Positions 9,294 through 19,663 are shown, counted from the stretch's first letter. The stretch is DNA of 64,000 bases from Lactobacillus sp. MRS-253-APC-2B (GCF_012843675.1 NZ_JABAFO010000007.1:1-64000); one strand, 5' to 3'. The notes: a model not told the origin generated them from the letters alone. Translations and numbers: made by a program.

Positions 9294-10505
9294 TTAAATT
9301 TTTGGCATTTTGATAACCACAAAACTGGCCAAAGTACATAAAGCGATGACGATGGCAAAACACCAAATCTGCATGATCCCCAGCGGACTGCTTTTAAAAG
9401 CCAGGCCATAAAGCGCTGGACCAAACGATGCTATTAGATAACCGCCACTTTGCGTCAAACCAGAAAGCTGTGCCGTTCGGGCTGGTGAAATCGTCTTAAG
9501 TGGAAAAGTCGTTAGCGCCATAATGAAGTAAAAAGCCGTCATCGCACCAGTAATGATTGACAAATAATACCAGTAAACAAGTGGCATGGACGACTGCCAA
9601 AACATCAAAACGGCCGCCAACAGCGTCAACAGTCCAACCACGATCGACATTAGGATCTGGCTTCGATGCGTGGCTGTTTCAAGAAAACGGGGCAGCAGCA
9701 ATGACACCGGCATGCCTGCTGCTGAATACATTGCCAAGACAATACTGATCTGACCGCCAGAAATACCGTTAAAGCGCATCAGTTCTGGCAGCCAGGCCAC
9801 TAAAGTATAGTTAATAAGCGACTGTGTACCAAACATCAACAGGCAGCACCACGCATATCGATTCTGCCAAAGCGGCGCAGCAGTCGTTTTTAGGTCTGGT
9901 TCATGAATTGATTTGACTGACTGATTATCAGCGCGCTTTGCTTGAGAACGTAATGGTACCGGCAACCTGAAAAGTATCCACATCAGCCAAGGAAACATCG
10001 TCAACATTAATAAAACGACCAAGACGGACCACCAGCCAAAAGTACTCGATAGCGGATGCGTCAGCAGGCTGAATACTGATGAACCAACCATAATCGCCAG
10101 CGAATAAGCTGTAGTATAAAAAGCGGTGTGATTGGGCTCATACGTGGCAACCACGGAAGGTGTCAAAACGTTTAAATGGGTAATTCCCAGCCCAACCAAA
10201 ATCGTTCCCGCCAAAAGCATTGGCCAGGTCACATGAAGTCTTAACAATGCTCCTAATACCAGCGCCGTCAAACCAAAGTTCAAGGCTTTGCGCAGGCCAA
10301 AACGAGTCATTTCCTTAGCGGCAACAATTGAGAACAGCAAAAACATTATCAGCGGAATGGTTGTCAAGATTCCAAGGTTGCCGACCGCCGTTTTTAACTG
10401 ACGAGCAAGTTGATCAATTATCAACGGAATGGTAATAATTGGTGCCCGCATAGCCAGACCAAACGCAATCACCGTCACCAAAACCACTCGATCATGATTT
10501 TTCAT
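9294..10505 (-). CDS. MFS transporter, CynX/NimT-like
   Basis: Integral membrane transporter of 403 residues with about 12 hydrophobic segments. The N-terminal FGLAMRAPIITIPLI and the general spacing resemble the CynX/NimT (cyanate/2-nitroimidazole) branch of the major facilitator superfamily; the true substrate cannot be read from sequence. A charged cytoplasmic loop follows the sixth segment (around residues 190-215). AGAGGTGGG precedes the ATG. It lies 11 bases after the unknown gene at 10517-11158, probably in one transcript, and ends in a terminator. Confidence 0.8.
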   Translation of the reverse strand: MKNHDRVVLVTVIAFGLAMRAPIITIPLIIDQLARQLKTAVGNLGILTTIPLIMFLLFSIVAAKEMTRFGLRKALNFGLTALVLGALLRLHVTWPMLLAGTILVGLGITHLNVLTPSVVATYEPNHTAFYTTAYSLAIMVGSSVFSLLTHPLSSTFGWWSVLVVLLMLTMFPWLMWILFRLPVPLRSQAKRADNQSVKSIHEPDLKTTAAPLWQNRYAWCCLLMFGTQSLINYTLVAWLPELMRFNGISGGQISIVLAMYSAAGMPVSLLLPRFLETATHRSQILMSIVVGLLTLLAAVLMFWQSSMPLVYWYYLSIITGAMTAFYFIMALTTFPLKTISPARTAQLSGLTQSGGYLIASFGPALYGLAFKSSPLGIMQIWCFAIVIALCTLASFVVIKMPKI

Positions 10506-10516
10506 TATCCCACCTC

Positions 10517-11158
10517 TTACTGATTGACGATACTATAAGTCTGTTTACCATCCTTTGCAGTATATAATGCCGTCTGATCATCGTTGGGCTTCATCATGCT
10601 CAGCGAGTAGCCGCTCCCCACGATTTTTTTAATCTGGGCCGAAGTCTGATTAAGCGAGCTGGTTAGATTCGACCACCCTGCCTGCTGGGCCTGATCGGGA
10701 TTTTGCGCGATATAGTTCAAAGCTTCAACCGTATTTTCATTGGTTGGCATAATCTGATATGTTTTTGAGCTGCTGTCATAGTTAACAGTCCCCATCTTAC
10801 TGTAGGCTTTCTGCAGTTGGCGCAGCAGGTACATTTCTTTTTGTTCCTGAGTGGCGCCGCTGTCTTGCTGATTAAAGACCGCGGTAGTACCATTGACTGA
10901 AAAGCTGGAACTGGAATCAGCTTGCGAGCCGGTCGCAGAGCTAAGCGACGATTTTGAGCTGACAGCACTCGTCGTTTGTTGTGCAGATTGACTATGGTGC
11001 CAATATGGAAGATTGATCGTACCATAAACCGTAGCCGCCAAACTTAGGACCAGCATAATCGTTGGCACTACCCACTGGCGATACTGCTGCCAGGAATTAA
11101 CCAGGTAAAAGGCACTTAAAATCAGCATCAGTGCACCGAATACAACTAAGAAAATCAT
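10517..11158 (-). CDS. Unknown two-TM, Ser-rich extracytoplasmic protein
   Basis: I do not recognise this 213-residue protein with certainty. Two hydrophobic segments (about 1-20 and 32-50) are followed by a Ser/Gln/Thr-rich linker (about 55-95) and a soluble C-terminal part of about 110 residues with alternating helices and a final beta-rich stretch (KDGKQTYSIVNQ). The layout suggests a membrane-anchored domain outside the cell. AAAGGAG precedes the ATG, and it is likely cotranscribed with the MFS gene. The 200-base region upstream is AT-rich but holds no clear promoter match. Confidence 0.7.
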   Translation of the reverse strand: MIFLVVFGALMLILSAFYLVNSWQQYRQWVVPTIMLVLSLAATVYGTINLPYWHHSQSAQQTTSAVSSKSSLSSATGSQADSSSSFSVNGTTAVFNQQDSGATQEQKEMYLLRQLQKAYSKMGTVNYDSSSKTYQIMPTNENTVEALNYIAQNPDQAQQAGWSNLTSSLNQTSAQIKKIVGSGYSLSMMKPNDDQTALYTAKDGKQTYSIVNQ

Positions 11159-11300
11159 GAAAAGCTCCTTTATAATCCTTAAATAAAAAACTATTTCATT
11201 ACTACTTTACAATAAAATTTTACTAATCGTACTTTAATTTCAATTATAATTTGAACTTTTTGACTGATCAGCTGCACGATCACTATAAAATAGACATGTG

Positions 11301-11341
11301 ATAATAAAAGGGTCCCCCACTCCAAGAGCGTTGGACCCTTT
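11301..11341 (-). terminator. Terminator after apt
   Basis: Perfect 9-bp inverted repeat (11307-11315 with 11333-11341) with T-rich tails on both sides, so it may also work for plus-strand transcripts. It lies 31 bases after the apt stop. Confidence 0.8.
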
Positions 11342-11371
11342 TTTGCCAAAGCAATCCTAAACGATCAGTGC

Positions 11372-11890
11372 CTAGAATTCCATCAGCGTCTTTATATCAA
11401 TATCGCGCAGATGCTTGCGGCCTTCCAACTCTTTTAATTCAATCAGGAAGGCTGCACCAACGACCTTGCCGCCCATCTGTTCAACCATGTCAATCGTTGC
11501 GCCGATCGTACCACCAGTTGCCAGCAAATCATCAACCACCAGCACGCGCTGACCTGGCTTAACCGAATCATTTTCCATCTGCAGCGTAGCCTCACCATAT
11601 TCCAGCTGGTAAGAAGCGCTGACCGTTGCCCGTGGCAGCTTGCCCTTTTTACGGGCTGGGGCAAAGCCAACGCCCAACTCATAGGCAACTGGGCAGCCAA
11701 CGATAAAGCCCCGCGCTTCAGGACCAACAACCATATCAACGTCTCGTTCACGAGCAAATGCTGTAATTTCATCGGTTGCCTGCTTGAAGGCCTCACCGTC
11801 AGCCATCAGCGGTAAAATATCACGGAAGATGATTCCCTTTTCTGGATAGTCAGGAATACTTGCAACGTATTTATAAAGATCTAGAGCCAT
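11372..11890 (-). CDS. apt: Adenine phosphoribosyltransferase
   Basis: Purine salvage enzyme making AMP from adenine and PRPP, 172 residues, cytosolic. The PRPP-binding signature [13 protein letters not shown] (around residues 115-128) and the N-terminal [12 protein letters not shown] are diagnostic. It follows recJ by 13 bases, with AAGGAG before the ATG, and is the last gene of the obgE-rnz-SDR-recJ-apt run. In this window it competes for adenine with the adenine deaminase at 23217. Confidence 0.96.
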   Translation of the reverse strand: MALDLYKYVASIPDYPEKGIIFRDILPLMADGEAFKQATDEITAFARERDVDMVVGPEARGFIVGCPVAYELGVGFAPARKKGKLPRATVSASYQLEYGEATLQMENDSVKPGQRVLVVDDLLATGGTIGATIDMVEQMGGKVVGAAFLIELKELEGRKHLRDIDIKTLMEF

Positions 11891-11903
11891 TTAAAATTTC
11901 TCC

Positions 11904-14219
11904 TTATTCGTTTGCCATCAGCCAAGCCGCAACTCGCTTGCGCAGCGTGTGCGTATCGCTGTACAGCAGTACCTGCGCGCTTTTTAGGTGAGCCGCGTGC
12001 TGCTGATAGCATTTCGTCTGTTCCAAGTCAACATGGGCAGGATGCTCCGCCAGTCTCAGAACGCCATCATTTATTGTAACAAATTTTGCCTCATAAAACA
12101 CCGTAATCATCCAATTTAACTGCTCAACCGGCATCAGCAGTGAACGGGCCATGGCTGGCTGCTGCTGGCGATAGTTGGCAATCTCTGGATACTGACGCAA
12201 AAAGCGATATAACATGGCAAACTGCTGACGATTTGGCAAGCCAAACCGAACGGGATGCTTTTCCCAAAGCAGCAGTCGAATCATTGCCGGCTGGCCGCCA
12301 TTTTGCCAAAGTGCACTAAGCATCGCCAAATCAGGTGGGCAGTCTACGATCGTTACCTGCTGATCTTTAAAATCAGTCTCCAGTGCGGTCTGGGGATCCA
12401 GTACGATGCCATGTGCGTGACCAGCAATGTTTTCGCGCAGCGTTTGATCAAAGGCCACATAATAGCCGGTTTCATTAAACATTCCCGGCAAAAGCTGGCG
12501 CGTTCTTTGATCCAGGATTGCCGTTCCCTGCGTCTTGATGTCTTTAAGCATCAATTGAGCGGTTCGCTTGCCATGCCATTCATTAATGCCAAGCGTAGCC
12601 GCAATCGTTACCGGGACTCCAGCCAAAAGCAATGGTGCCAGGTCGGCCTTGCCAAACGCTACCACGGCCGCACTGTTTTTTTGACCACGCAGCTCAAATT
12701 TAAGATGCTCTTGCTGCTTGCCCATCGTCTTGACATTATTAATGCGATCGGCATGAATTGCAAAAACCGGTTCTGGATTGCCCGGTCCAAAAGGCGCTAG
12801 TCGCTGCAGCTGATCATAAAGGTTTTCGTTAACATCATCCGGACTGAGGCTGGCTGCCAGATCTAATTTGATCGGTCCTGACTCAGCCAGTCCCTGTGCT
12901 TTGGCTTCTTGTTCCAAAGCAGCGCGCAACTGGTCAACCTGATCGATATTAAATGACATGCCACATGCCTGAGCATGACCGCCAAACGCCGTCATCAGAT
13001 CACGGTGCTTTTGTAAAGCCTCAAACAGGTCAAACCCATCATGACTGCGCCCAGATCCTTTGGCAATCTCATCACCGTCATTGACGCTGGCAACAATCGT
13101 CGGTTTGCCGGTTTCTTCAACCACGCGACTGGCAACGATGCCTAAAACACCTTGATGCCATTCATGACCCAGCAGCAATAGAGTCGATCGGTCGGTATTT
13201 TCAGACGCACGAGCCTGTCTTAACGCCTCATCCGTAATTTTAGCCACCAGCTGCTGACGCGTTTGGTTGGCATTTTCGACTTCTTGGGCGATCTCTTTAC
13301 CCTCGCGATCATCCATGGTCGTCAAAAGCAAAACGCCTTCATTGGCGTCATCAATCCGTCCCAACGCATTCAGGCGTGGTGCAATGCCAAAGCCAACGTC
13401 TTGATCGGACAATTGATCCTCATTGAGCTTGGCCAGCTTGACCAACTGATGAAGACCAGGTCGCATCCCTTGTCGCAATTGCTTGAGACCCCAGGTGATC
13501 AGTGCCCGATTCTCACCGGTTACGTCGACCAGATCGGCCAGTTCGCCAATTGCCACCAGATCCAACATTTCTTGGGGAAACTCTTCGGTTAGGGCCCAGG
13601 CCGTCTTAAAGGCAACGCCAACACCGGAAAGGTCCCCGCCTGCATACTCACTGCCTGGATACTTAGGGTGTACGATTGCTGCTGCTTCAGGCAGTTTTTC
13701 AGGCAACTCGTGGTGATCGGTAATGACCACGTCAACGCCGCGCGAGTTGGCATATTCGATCTCCTTGGCTCCAGAAACGCCATTGTCGACCGTAACGATT
13801 AATTGAGCACCACCATCAATTAATCGCTGATACTCGTCAAGGTTGGGACCATAGCCATCAGTAAAACGGTTGGGAATGAAAAACTCAACCTGAGCCCCCA
13901 CCTCGTCCAGGGTTTCATACATAACGGCCGTACTGGTAATGCCATCCGCGTCATAGTCGCCATAGATAACGATCTTTTCACCATTGGCAACGGCAGCTTG
14001 AATCCGATTGACCGCCTTTTGCATATCGTGCAGCTCAAAGGGATCGCGCAGTTCGGCCAGTTGTGGATCCAAGTACTGCTTGGCTTTTTCAACCGAATCA
14101 ATGCCGCGCTGGATCAATAATTGAGCCAACAGTGGCGATAATTGACACTGCTGCTGTAGCTCATTGGCCAGCTGCTGGTTTTTATTTTGGGAAAATTCCC
14201 ACTCATAGCGCGCTTCCAT
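11904..14219 (-). CDS. recJ: Single-strand-specific 5'-3' exonuclease RecJ
   Basis: DHH-family manganese nuclease used in recombination and mismatch/excision repair. Motifs of the core are visible: DYDADGITST, VDNGVSG, ITDHHELPE, and DHHA1 GGHAQACGM. The product has 771 residues, longer than the enteric enzyme, with an extra C-terminal region of about 200 residues as seen in lactobacilli and other Firmicutes. It lies 60 bases after the SDR gene; a GC-rich hairpin in that gap (14225-14270) has no strong T run. Confidence 0.95.
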   Translation of the reverse strand: MEARYEWEFSQNKNQQLANELQQQCQLSPLLAQLLIQRGIDSVEKAKQYLDPQLAELRDPFELHDMQKAVNRIQAAVANGEKIVIYGDYDADGITSTAVMYETLDEVGAQVEFFIPNRFTDGYGPNLDEYQRLIDGGAQLIVTVDNGVSGAKEIEYANSRGVDVVITDHHELPEKLPEAAAIVHPKYPGSEYAGGDLSGVGVAFKTAWALTEEFPQEMLDLVAIGELADLVDVTGENRALITWGLKQLRQGMRPGLHQLVKLAKLNEDQLSDQDVGFGIAPRLNALGRIDDANEGVLLLTTMDDREGKEIAQEVENANQTRQQLVAKITDEALRQARASENTDRSTLLLLGHEWHQGVLGIVASRVVEETGKPTIVASVNDGDEIAKGSGRSHDGFDLFEALQKHRDLMTAFGGHAQACGMSFNIDQVDQLRAALEQEAKAQGLAESGPIKLDLAASLSPDDVNENLYDQLQRLAPFGPGNPEPVFAIHADRINNVKTMGKQQEHLKFELRGQKNSAAVVAFGKADLAPLLLAGVPVTIAATLGINEWHGKRTAQLMLKDIKTQGTAILDQRTRQLLPGMFNETGYYVAFDQTLRENIAGHAHGIVLDPQTALETDFKDQQVTIVDCPPDLAMLSALWQNGGQPAMIRLLLWEKHPVRFGLPNRQQFAMLYRFLRQYPEIANYRQQQPAMARSLLMPVEQLNWMITVFYEAKFVTINDGVLRLAEHPAHVDLEQTKCYQQHAAHLKSAQVLLYSDTHTLRKRVAAWLMANE

Positions 14220-14279
14220 GATTTCACCATTCCTTAAAATATAACAACCGGAACCTGCTTTAGTCCCGGTCGCTGCTTT

Positions 14280-15113
14280 TTATAGACTGCGCTTGTCCTG
14301 TTGATAGTCAAAAAACTTTTTGATTGCCCAATCGCCAAGTCCCGGCCACACCTGATAGCCCCATGAAAGCCAAGAAGTCCAAGCTGGTACGTTAATCTCA
14401 CGGGTCTCATACCCAACATGATCCCAAACCTGCTTAGCCAGTTCCGCCGGCTGCACAATCATCCAACGTGGCAGTTTGCTTAGGTAGCTGCCATCGGAAT
14501 CCGCCTTATCAAAAAACGACGTGGCAACGGGACCCGGATTGACGGTCAACACCTGGACACCATAGTCAGCCACTTCCATGCGCAAAATATTGTCGAACTG
14601 GATTACACCGGCCTTGGTTGCTGAATAGGCGGCGGCATTCGGCGTTGGGATCTTGCCATCCAAAGATCCCAGATTGATAATGGCGCCAAATCCCTGGTCC
14701 ATCATCTGTTTGGCTACGCAGCGGCTCAGATACATCAATGCCAGCAAATTAACGTCAACCATGCGCGTCATGGCTGAACGAGGCTGATCTTTAACCGCGG
14801 TAAAGTCGCCCAGCCCAGCAGCATTAACCAAAACATCAATCTCGCCAACCTCATGCCGAATCGTATTCAAGACCTCATCGACGCGATCCGGATCAGTGAC
14901 GTCCAATTGATAGGCAAATGATGGGCGTCCCGAAAGAATCAGACACTGCTGAGCAACCTGATTGAGCTTTTCTAGATTACGCGCGCAGACTACGACGATT
15001 GCACCGCGTCTGGCTGCTTCTAAAGCCAGCTCCTTGCCAATACCACTGGATCCGCCAGTAATCAAAACAATCTTGTTGCGCAGCATCCGTAATGCCTTCA
15101 TTCGCTTCATCAT
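14280..15113 (-). CDS. SDR family oxidoreductase
   Basis: Classical short-chain dehydrogenase, 277 residues, with the cofactor motif TGGSSGIG near residue 17, NAAGLGD, and the catalytic YSATKAG. The substrate is unknown. The C-terminal 60 residues are rich in Trp and aromatic residues and could touch the membrane (WTSWLSWGYQVWPGLGDW). The start at 15113 is picked from several in-frame ATG codons because AGAGG lies 8 bases before it. It sits between rnz and recJ, as in other lactobacilli. Confidence 0.85.
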   Translation of the reverse strand: MMKRMKALRMLRNKIVLITGGSSGIGKELALEAARRGAIVVVCARNLEKLNQVAQQCLILSGRPSFAYQLDVTDPDRVDEVLNTIRHEVGEIDVLVNAAGLGDFTAVKDQPRSAMTRMVDVNLLALMYLSRCVAKQMMDQGFGAIINLGSLDGKIPTPNAAAYSATKAGVIQFDNILRMEVADYGVQVLTVNPGPVATSFFDKADSDGSYLSKLPRWMIVQPAELAKQVWDHVGYETREINVPAWTSWLSWGYQVWPGLGDWAIKKFFDYQQDKRSL

Positions 15114-15124
15114 TGCCATCACCT

Positions 15125-16051
15125 CTATTTAAATGGTACGTCAACTATATCAAAATCATTAACGACGCGCGTGGCGGGGAATATATCACGAACCTGGTAG
15201 GCCAGCTGATAGGCCGCCTTGCCGGCATAGCGTGCCGAGATATGCGTCAACAGCAGTTTTTTGGCATGCGCCTTTTTCGCTGTCATTGCCGCCTGACCAC
15301 TGGTTGAATGGTAATAGCTGCGCGCCATCTTGATCTCATCTTTGGCAAAGGTACCTTCATGAATCAAGACGTCGGCATCCTCCGCCAGTTCAACGGCCGC
15401 CGGCGTATGACGCGTATCACTGATAATCGTAATCACGCGGCCCTTTTGCGGCTCACCAATAAAGTCGTGGCCATCCAAAACGCGTCCATCCGGCAGCTCA
15501 ACGGTCTGACCGGCTTTAAGCTGGCCATAGATTGGACCGGATGGAACCTTGGCTGCGCGCAGTTTTTCGACTTGCAGCTCGCCAGGATGATCATGCTCAA
15601 CCACGCGATAGCCAAAACAGGCAATTTTATGGTTCAGCTTTTTGGTATAAACCGTAAACGTCTTATCGCTGAAAATCTTACCATCATCAGTCAACTCGAC
15701 AAACTTCAGTGGGTAACTCAAGCGCGACTCACTCACTTTTAAGGCCGTCTTGACAAATTCTTTGATGCCAACCGGGCCATAGATCGTCAATGGCTCATTG
15801 CCGCCTTGAAACGACCGCGAGCTCAGCAGGCCAGGCAGACCAAAAATATGGTCGCCATGAAGATGACTGATAAAGATTTTTTCGATTTTGCGAGGGCGAA
15901 TCGTCGTCCGCAAAATCTGGTGCTGAGTTGCCTCGCCACAGTCAAACAGCCACACTGCATTGCGTTCTTCCAGCAGTTTTAAGGCAATGCTGGAAACGTT
16001 GCGCTGCTTACTTGGCGACCCCGCACCGGTTCCTAAGAATTCAATCTGCAT
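15125..16051 (-). CDS. rnz: Ribonuclease Z
   Basis: Zinc-dependent metallo-beta-lactamase endonuclease that removes 3' trailers from tRNA precursors. Motif [26 protein letters not shown] at the N-terminus, SDTRHT and HEGTF are all present in 308 residues, the usual length. It is the gene after obgE (36 bases apart) and is followed by the SDR gene after 11 bases. Confidence 0.95.
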   Translation of the reverse strand: MQIEFLGTGAGSPSKQRNVSSIALKLLEERNAVWLFDCGEATQHQILRTTIRPRKIEKIFISHLHGDHIFGLPGLLSSRSFQGGNEPLTIYGPVGIKEFVKTALKVSESRLSYPLKFVELTDDGKIFSDKTFTVYTKKLNHKIACFGYRVVEHDHPGELQVEKLRAAKVPSGPIYGQLKAGQTVELPDGRVLDGHDFIGEPQKGRVITIISDTRHTPAAVELAEDADVLIHEGTFAKDEIKMARSYYHSTSGQAAMTAKKAHAKKLLLTHISARYAGKAAYQLAYQVRDIFPATRVVNDFDIVDVPFK

Positions 16052-16087
16052 AAATCATTTTCCTATTCTGTCTTCTATTATCATCAA

Positions 16088-17395
16088 TTATTGGACAAAT
16101 TCAAAAACAAATTTTTCGATGCGCACCAGATCACCGTTTTGAATGCCCTTGGCCCGCAATGCATCGTCCACGCCCATGTGCCGCAGCTGGCGGGCAAAGC
16201 GCAGCTGACCATCCTCATGATCCAGATTGGACATCTTAAACAGCCGCGTCAGCTTTTCGCCACCCAGGACCCAGGTGCCATCGTCATCACGCGTAATGGT
16301 AAAGGCTGGTTCTTCTTCTTTGGCATGGTATTCAACCGTCTCCAGCTTATCATGATGCTCGCTGTCAAAGGCCGGCGTTTGATCAAGCAGATCGGCCGTC
16401 ATCTGCATCAGTCCCTGGACGCCTTGGTGCGTAATGGCACTGATCGGCACGACTGGCGGCATCTTTTCAAACGTATCGTCTTGGGCCAGCTTTTCCTTAA
16501 AGTGGGCCAGGTTTTCTTGGGCATCCGGCAGATCCATTTTGGTAACAACGATAATCTGTGGCCGCTTGAGCAGCTCAGGATCATACGCGGCCAATTCATG
16601 ATTGATCTGGTGATAGCGCTCAATGGCCTGTTCGGGGTCTTGACTGCCCATATCGATCAGGTGCAGCAAGACCCGAGTCCGCTCAATGTGGCGCAAGAAA
16701 GTCAGACCTAACCCGACCCCTTTAGATGCACCCTCGATTAAACCAGGCATATCAGCCATTGCAAAGTCGCGACCATCTGGCAGCATGACCATCCCTAGAT
16801 TTGGCACCAGCGTTGTAAACTCATAGGCCGCAATCTTAGGCTTGGCTCCCGTAACAACGGAAAGCAGCGTTGACTTGCCCACAGATGGGAACCCGATCAA
16901 ACCAACATCGGCCAGCATCTTTAATTCCAATTCCAAATAGCGATCCTCACCTGGTTCACCATTTTCGGCAATCTCAGGGGCAGGATTTTTGGCTGAGGCA
17001 AAGTGAATATTGCCGCGACCGCCACGGCCACCCTTAGCAATTACCAACTCTTGACCAGGCTGAGTCAGATCGCCCATGATTTCGCCGGTATCCAGATCGC
17101 GCACCGTAGTTCCCTCGGGGACGGCAACGATCAGATCTGAAGCAGCTGCCCCCGTCATCTGCTTGCTCATTCCATTTTGGCCATTTTTAGCCTTAAAAAT
17201 CCGGTGGTAGCGAAAATCCATCAGCGTCCGCAAGCCAGGATCGACCTTTAAAATGATGCTGCCGCCGCGGCCACCGTCGCCACCAGCTGGTCCGCCGTTG
17301 GGAACGTACTTTTCGCGTCGGAAAGCCACCATCCCATTACCGCCTTTTCCGGCATGGGCTTCAATTTTTATTTGATCCACAAACATGTTAGCCAT
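16088..17395 (-). CDS. obgE: GTPase Obg
   Basis: Essential ribosome-associated GTPase. The glycine-rich Obg domain occupies about residues 1-160, the G domain carries [18 protein letters not shown] and VVTKMDL, and a C-terminal OCT domain (about 355-435) follows. Length 435 residues. The start at 17395 (MANMFVDQ) is preferred because GGAG lies 10 bases upstream; the more usual family start at MFVD would have none. A promoter lies just upstream. Confidence 0.95.
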   Translation of the reverse strand: MANMFVDQIKIEAHAGKGGNGMVAFRREKYVPNGGPAGGDGGRGGSIILKVDPGLRTLMDFRYHRIFKAKNGQNGMSKQMTGAAASDLIVAVPEGTTVRDLDTGEIMGDLTQPGQELVIAKGGRGGRGNIHFASAKNPAPEIAENGEPGEDRYLELELKMLADVGLIGFPSVGKSTLLSVVTGAKPKIAAYEFTTLVPNLGMVMLPDGRDFAMADMPGLIEGASKGVGLGLTFLRHIERTRVLLHLIDMGSQDPEQAIERYHQINHELAAYDPELLKRPQIIVVTKMDLPDAQENLAHFKEKLAQDDTFEKMPPVVPISAITHQGVQGLMQMTADLLDQTPAFDSEHHDKLETVEYHAKEEEPAFTITRDDDGTWVLGGEKLTRLFKMSNLDHEDGQLRFARQLRHMGVDDALRAKGIQNGDLVRIEKFVFEFVQ

Positions 17396-17436
17396 GAAAA
17401 ATATTCTCCGTTCTTAAAATAGTGACTACTAAGTCT

Positions 17437-17465
17437 AGTATAAGGAAAAATCATGCGGGCGTCAA
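17437..17465 (-). promoter_or_regulatory. obgE promoter
   Basis: Minus strand: TTGACG (17460-17465), 17-bp spacer, TATACT (17437-17442), located between the uvrC stop and the obgE start. It can drive obgE-rnz-SDR-recJ-apt. Confidence 0.75.
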
Positions 17466-17467
17466 AA

Positions 17468-19279
17468 TCAGTCATGACTGCTGCCTTTTGCCATTGTGGC
17501 CTTACCCTGCAAAGAAAGTTTGATTAATTGGGCCGTTTTTTGATTGATGCCCAAAGCTTGAATCTCTTCAACCTTGGCATCAGCAATCTTATCCAATGAG
17601 CCATAAGCCTTTAACAGCTTATTGCGCGTTCTGGGCCCCACGCCTTTGATCTCATCCAAACGTGAGCTAAGGGAATGCTTGGTATGCACGCTACGGTGAA
17701 AAGTGATTGCAAAGCGATGCACCTCGTCTTGAATTCGCTGCACCAGATAAAAGCCCTGACTGCGCGGATCTAGATGAACGTGATGATCGTCGTTGCCATA
17801 TAAAAGATCAGCCGTTTTATGCTTATCATTTTTTACCATGCCAACTACCGGAATCTGCAGGTTCAGTTCATTTTCCAAAATGTCTTTGACGGCATCCATT
17901 TGAATCTCACCGCCATCCATAAAGATCAGATCAGGCAGTGGCTGACCTTCTTTTAAAAGTCGGCTATAGCGACGCCGAATTACCTCACGCGTGCTGGCGG
18001 CCTCATCGGCATGATCGATCACGGATTTAAGCTTGTATTTGCGGTAAAGCTTTTTGGCTGGCTCACCATCAACAAACACGACCATGGCACTGACCGGATC
18101 GGCACCTTGAATATGCGAGTGGTCAAAAGCTTCAATCTTATGACATTCTGGCAGTCCCAGGGCGTCCGTGATTTCTTTCATAGCGCCACTGGTTTTGGCT
18201 TGATCAAGTTCTAGTAAACGAAACTTTTCATTGAGCTGCAGCTGGGCATTTTCATAGGCCATGTGCATCAGATCCCGTTTTTCTCCTCGCTGCGGCGTTC
18301 GTACCGGTACCCCTAAAATCTCGCTGATTTCTCGATTGGGCAAGCCAGCCGGCAAGAGAATCTCTTTTGGCAAAATATTATTTTTACGGTTATAGAACTG
18401 TAAAATGAAGCTGGTCATTTCTTCTGCTGCTGAATCAACGACTGGAAACAAACGCTTTTCCCGCTTCATCAAACGAGCCTGACGAATAAAGAATACTTGA
18501 ATGCTCAGCCAGCCTTTGTCCATATAAAAGTTGAACAGATCACGCGGTGTTTTGTCATTAGTAATGATTTTTTGTTTTTCAACCGTCACCTCAATATAGT
18601 GCAGTTGATCGCGAATCTCCGCGGCTCGTTCAAACTCCAATTCTTCACTGGCCTGTTTCATCTTGGCCAACAGCTGACGCTTGACGCTGGCAGTATTACC
18701 GTTTAAAAACGACTTGATTTTTTTGATCTGGGTATCGTATTCCTCACGCGGTACCTCTCTAAAACAGGCGCCCAAGCACTGTCCCATGTGATAGTAAAGA
18801 CATGGCCGTCCCTGATGCCCCTTGCAGCGCCGCAGTGGATAAACTTTTTGGATAAAGTGCAGCGTTTCTTCAGCGGCATAAACGTTTGGATACGGGCCAA
18901 AATAATAGGCCCCGTCTTTTTTGATCTGACCGGTGATTTCGATACGTGGGTCACGCTCATTGGTAATCTTGATATAAGGATAGCCAGTCCCTCGCTTAAG
19001 CTTGATATTGTAATAAGGCTGGTGTTTTTGAATCAGTGTGATCTCCAGCAAAAAGCTTTCTTTGTTGGAATCAGTGGTAATAATGTCAAAATCAGCTACT
19101 TGATCAACCATCGCCGCGACCTTGCCGGTATGACTGCTCTTAAAATACGAGCGTACGCGATTTTTGAGATTTTTGGCCTTGCCGACATAGATGATCTGAC
19201 CATTGATATCTTTCATCAAATAGCAGCCGGGTTTGTCCGGCAGCAGCATCAGCTTGTGTTCCACTCGTTGTGTGGTCAT
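17468..19279 (-). CDS. uvrC: Excinuclease ABC subunit C
   Basis: Nuclease subunit of nucleotide excision repair. The N-terminal GIY-YIG domain (PGCYLMKD to YVGKAKNLKNRV), a UVR helix pair (EFERAAEIRDQL), the RNase H-like nuclease core (AFDHSHIQGADPV) and a C-terminal helix-hairpin-helix (EIKGVGPRTRNKL) appear in order in 603 residues. Start 19279 (MTTQRVEHK) follows GGAGG at 6 bases. Divergent from the small gene at 19422. Confidence 0.96.
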   Translation of the reverse strand: MTTQRVEHKLMLLPDKPGCYLMKDINGQIIYVGKAKNLKNRVRSYFKSSHTGKVAAMVDQVADFDIITTDSNKESFLLEITLIQKHQPYYNIKLKRGTGYPYIKITNERDPRIEITGQIKKDGAYYFGPYPNVYAAEETLHFIQKVYPLRRCKGHQGRPCLYYHMGQCLGACFREVPREEYDTQIKKIKSFLNGNTASVKRQLLAKMKQASEELEFERAAEIRDQLHYIEVTVEKQKIITNDKTPRDLFNFYMDKGWLSIQVFFIRQARLMKREKRLFPVVDSAAEEMTSFILQFYNRKNNILPKEILLPAGLPNREISEILGVPVRTPQRGEKRDLMHMAYENAQLQLNEKFRLLELDQAKTSGAMKEITDALGLPECHKIEAFDHSHIQGADPVSAMVVFVDGEPAKKLYRKYKLKSVIDHADEAASTREVIRRRYSRLLKEGQPLPDLIFMDGGEIQMDAVKDILENELNLQIPVVGMVKNDKHKTADLLYGNDDHHVHLDPRSQGFYLVQRIQDEVHRFAITFHRSVHTKHSLSSRLDEIKGVGPRTRNKLLKAYGSLDKIADAKVEEIQALGINQKTAQLIKLSLQGKATMAKGSSHD

Positions 19280-19359
19280 CAAATTCCTCCGTTTTAGCAA
19301 TTATCTTTAATTTTAGTACAGGTCGACTCCTGGTCGCAAAAGAATCGCCTATGAGTTGA

Positions 19360-19388
19360 TTTACGCTTTTTCTAGTTTATGTTAGGAT
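19360..19388 (+). promoter_or_regulatory. Probable promoter of the 44-residue protein gene
   Basis: TTTACG (19360-19365), 17-bp spacer, TAGGAT (19383-19388). Two mismatches in the -35 and two in the -10; the ribosome binding site AAAGGAGG follows at 19407. Confidence 0.55.
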
Positions 19389-19421
19389 AGCTTCAAGCAA
19401 TAAGTTAAAGGAGGTTCAGCT

Positions 19422-19556
19422 ATGGGTTTGGTAACGCAGCGCAATCAAAAGCTGGAAAAGCTGTTCAACGATCTGGCAATCGATCCTAAAGAAAAGGCTA
19501 AGCCAAAAGACAAGCCAGCTGACAAAGAGCAAGCTGAGCAACAAGACAAGCAGTAA
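19422..19556 (+). CDS. Small charged protein, 44 residues
   Basis: A short frame from ATG at 19422 with a perfect AAAGGAGG eight bases upstream, its own promoter-like sequence and a strong terminator 22 bases after the stop, so it is very likely a real gene. The product begins MGLVTQRNQKLEKLFND, then LAIDPKEKAKPK and a Lys/Asp/Glu/Gln-rich tail with no hydrophobic segment. It is reminiscent of the short SPJ_0845-type family annotated in lactobacilli and streptococci, but I cannot confirm this. Function unknown; a disordered cytosolic protein is likely. It is on the plus strand, against its neighbours. Confidence 0.75.
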   Translation: MGLVTQRNQKLEKLFNDLAIDPKEKAKPKDKPADKEQAEQQDKQ

Positions 19557-19578
19557 TGACTGTCATTAAACGACAAGA

Positions 19579-19617
19579 GGGTCCCGTATCCGGTCAATTC
19601 CGGACGCGGGGCCCTTT
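19579..19617 (+). terminator. Terminator after the small gene
   Basis: Fifteen-pair stem with G-T pairs (19579-19593 with 19600-19613) and a TTTT tail. It also lies between convergent engB and the small gene, and may serve both. Confidence 0.85.
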
Positions 19618-19663
19618 TATGTTGCCTGATTCAATTTGATCCAGCTACAGCTGATAAATATCT

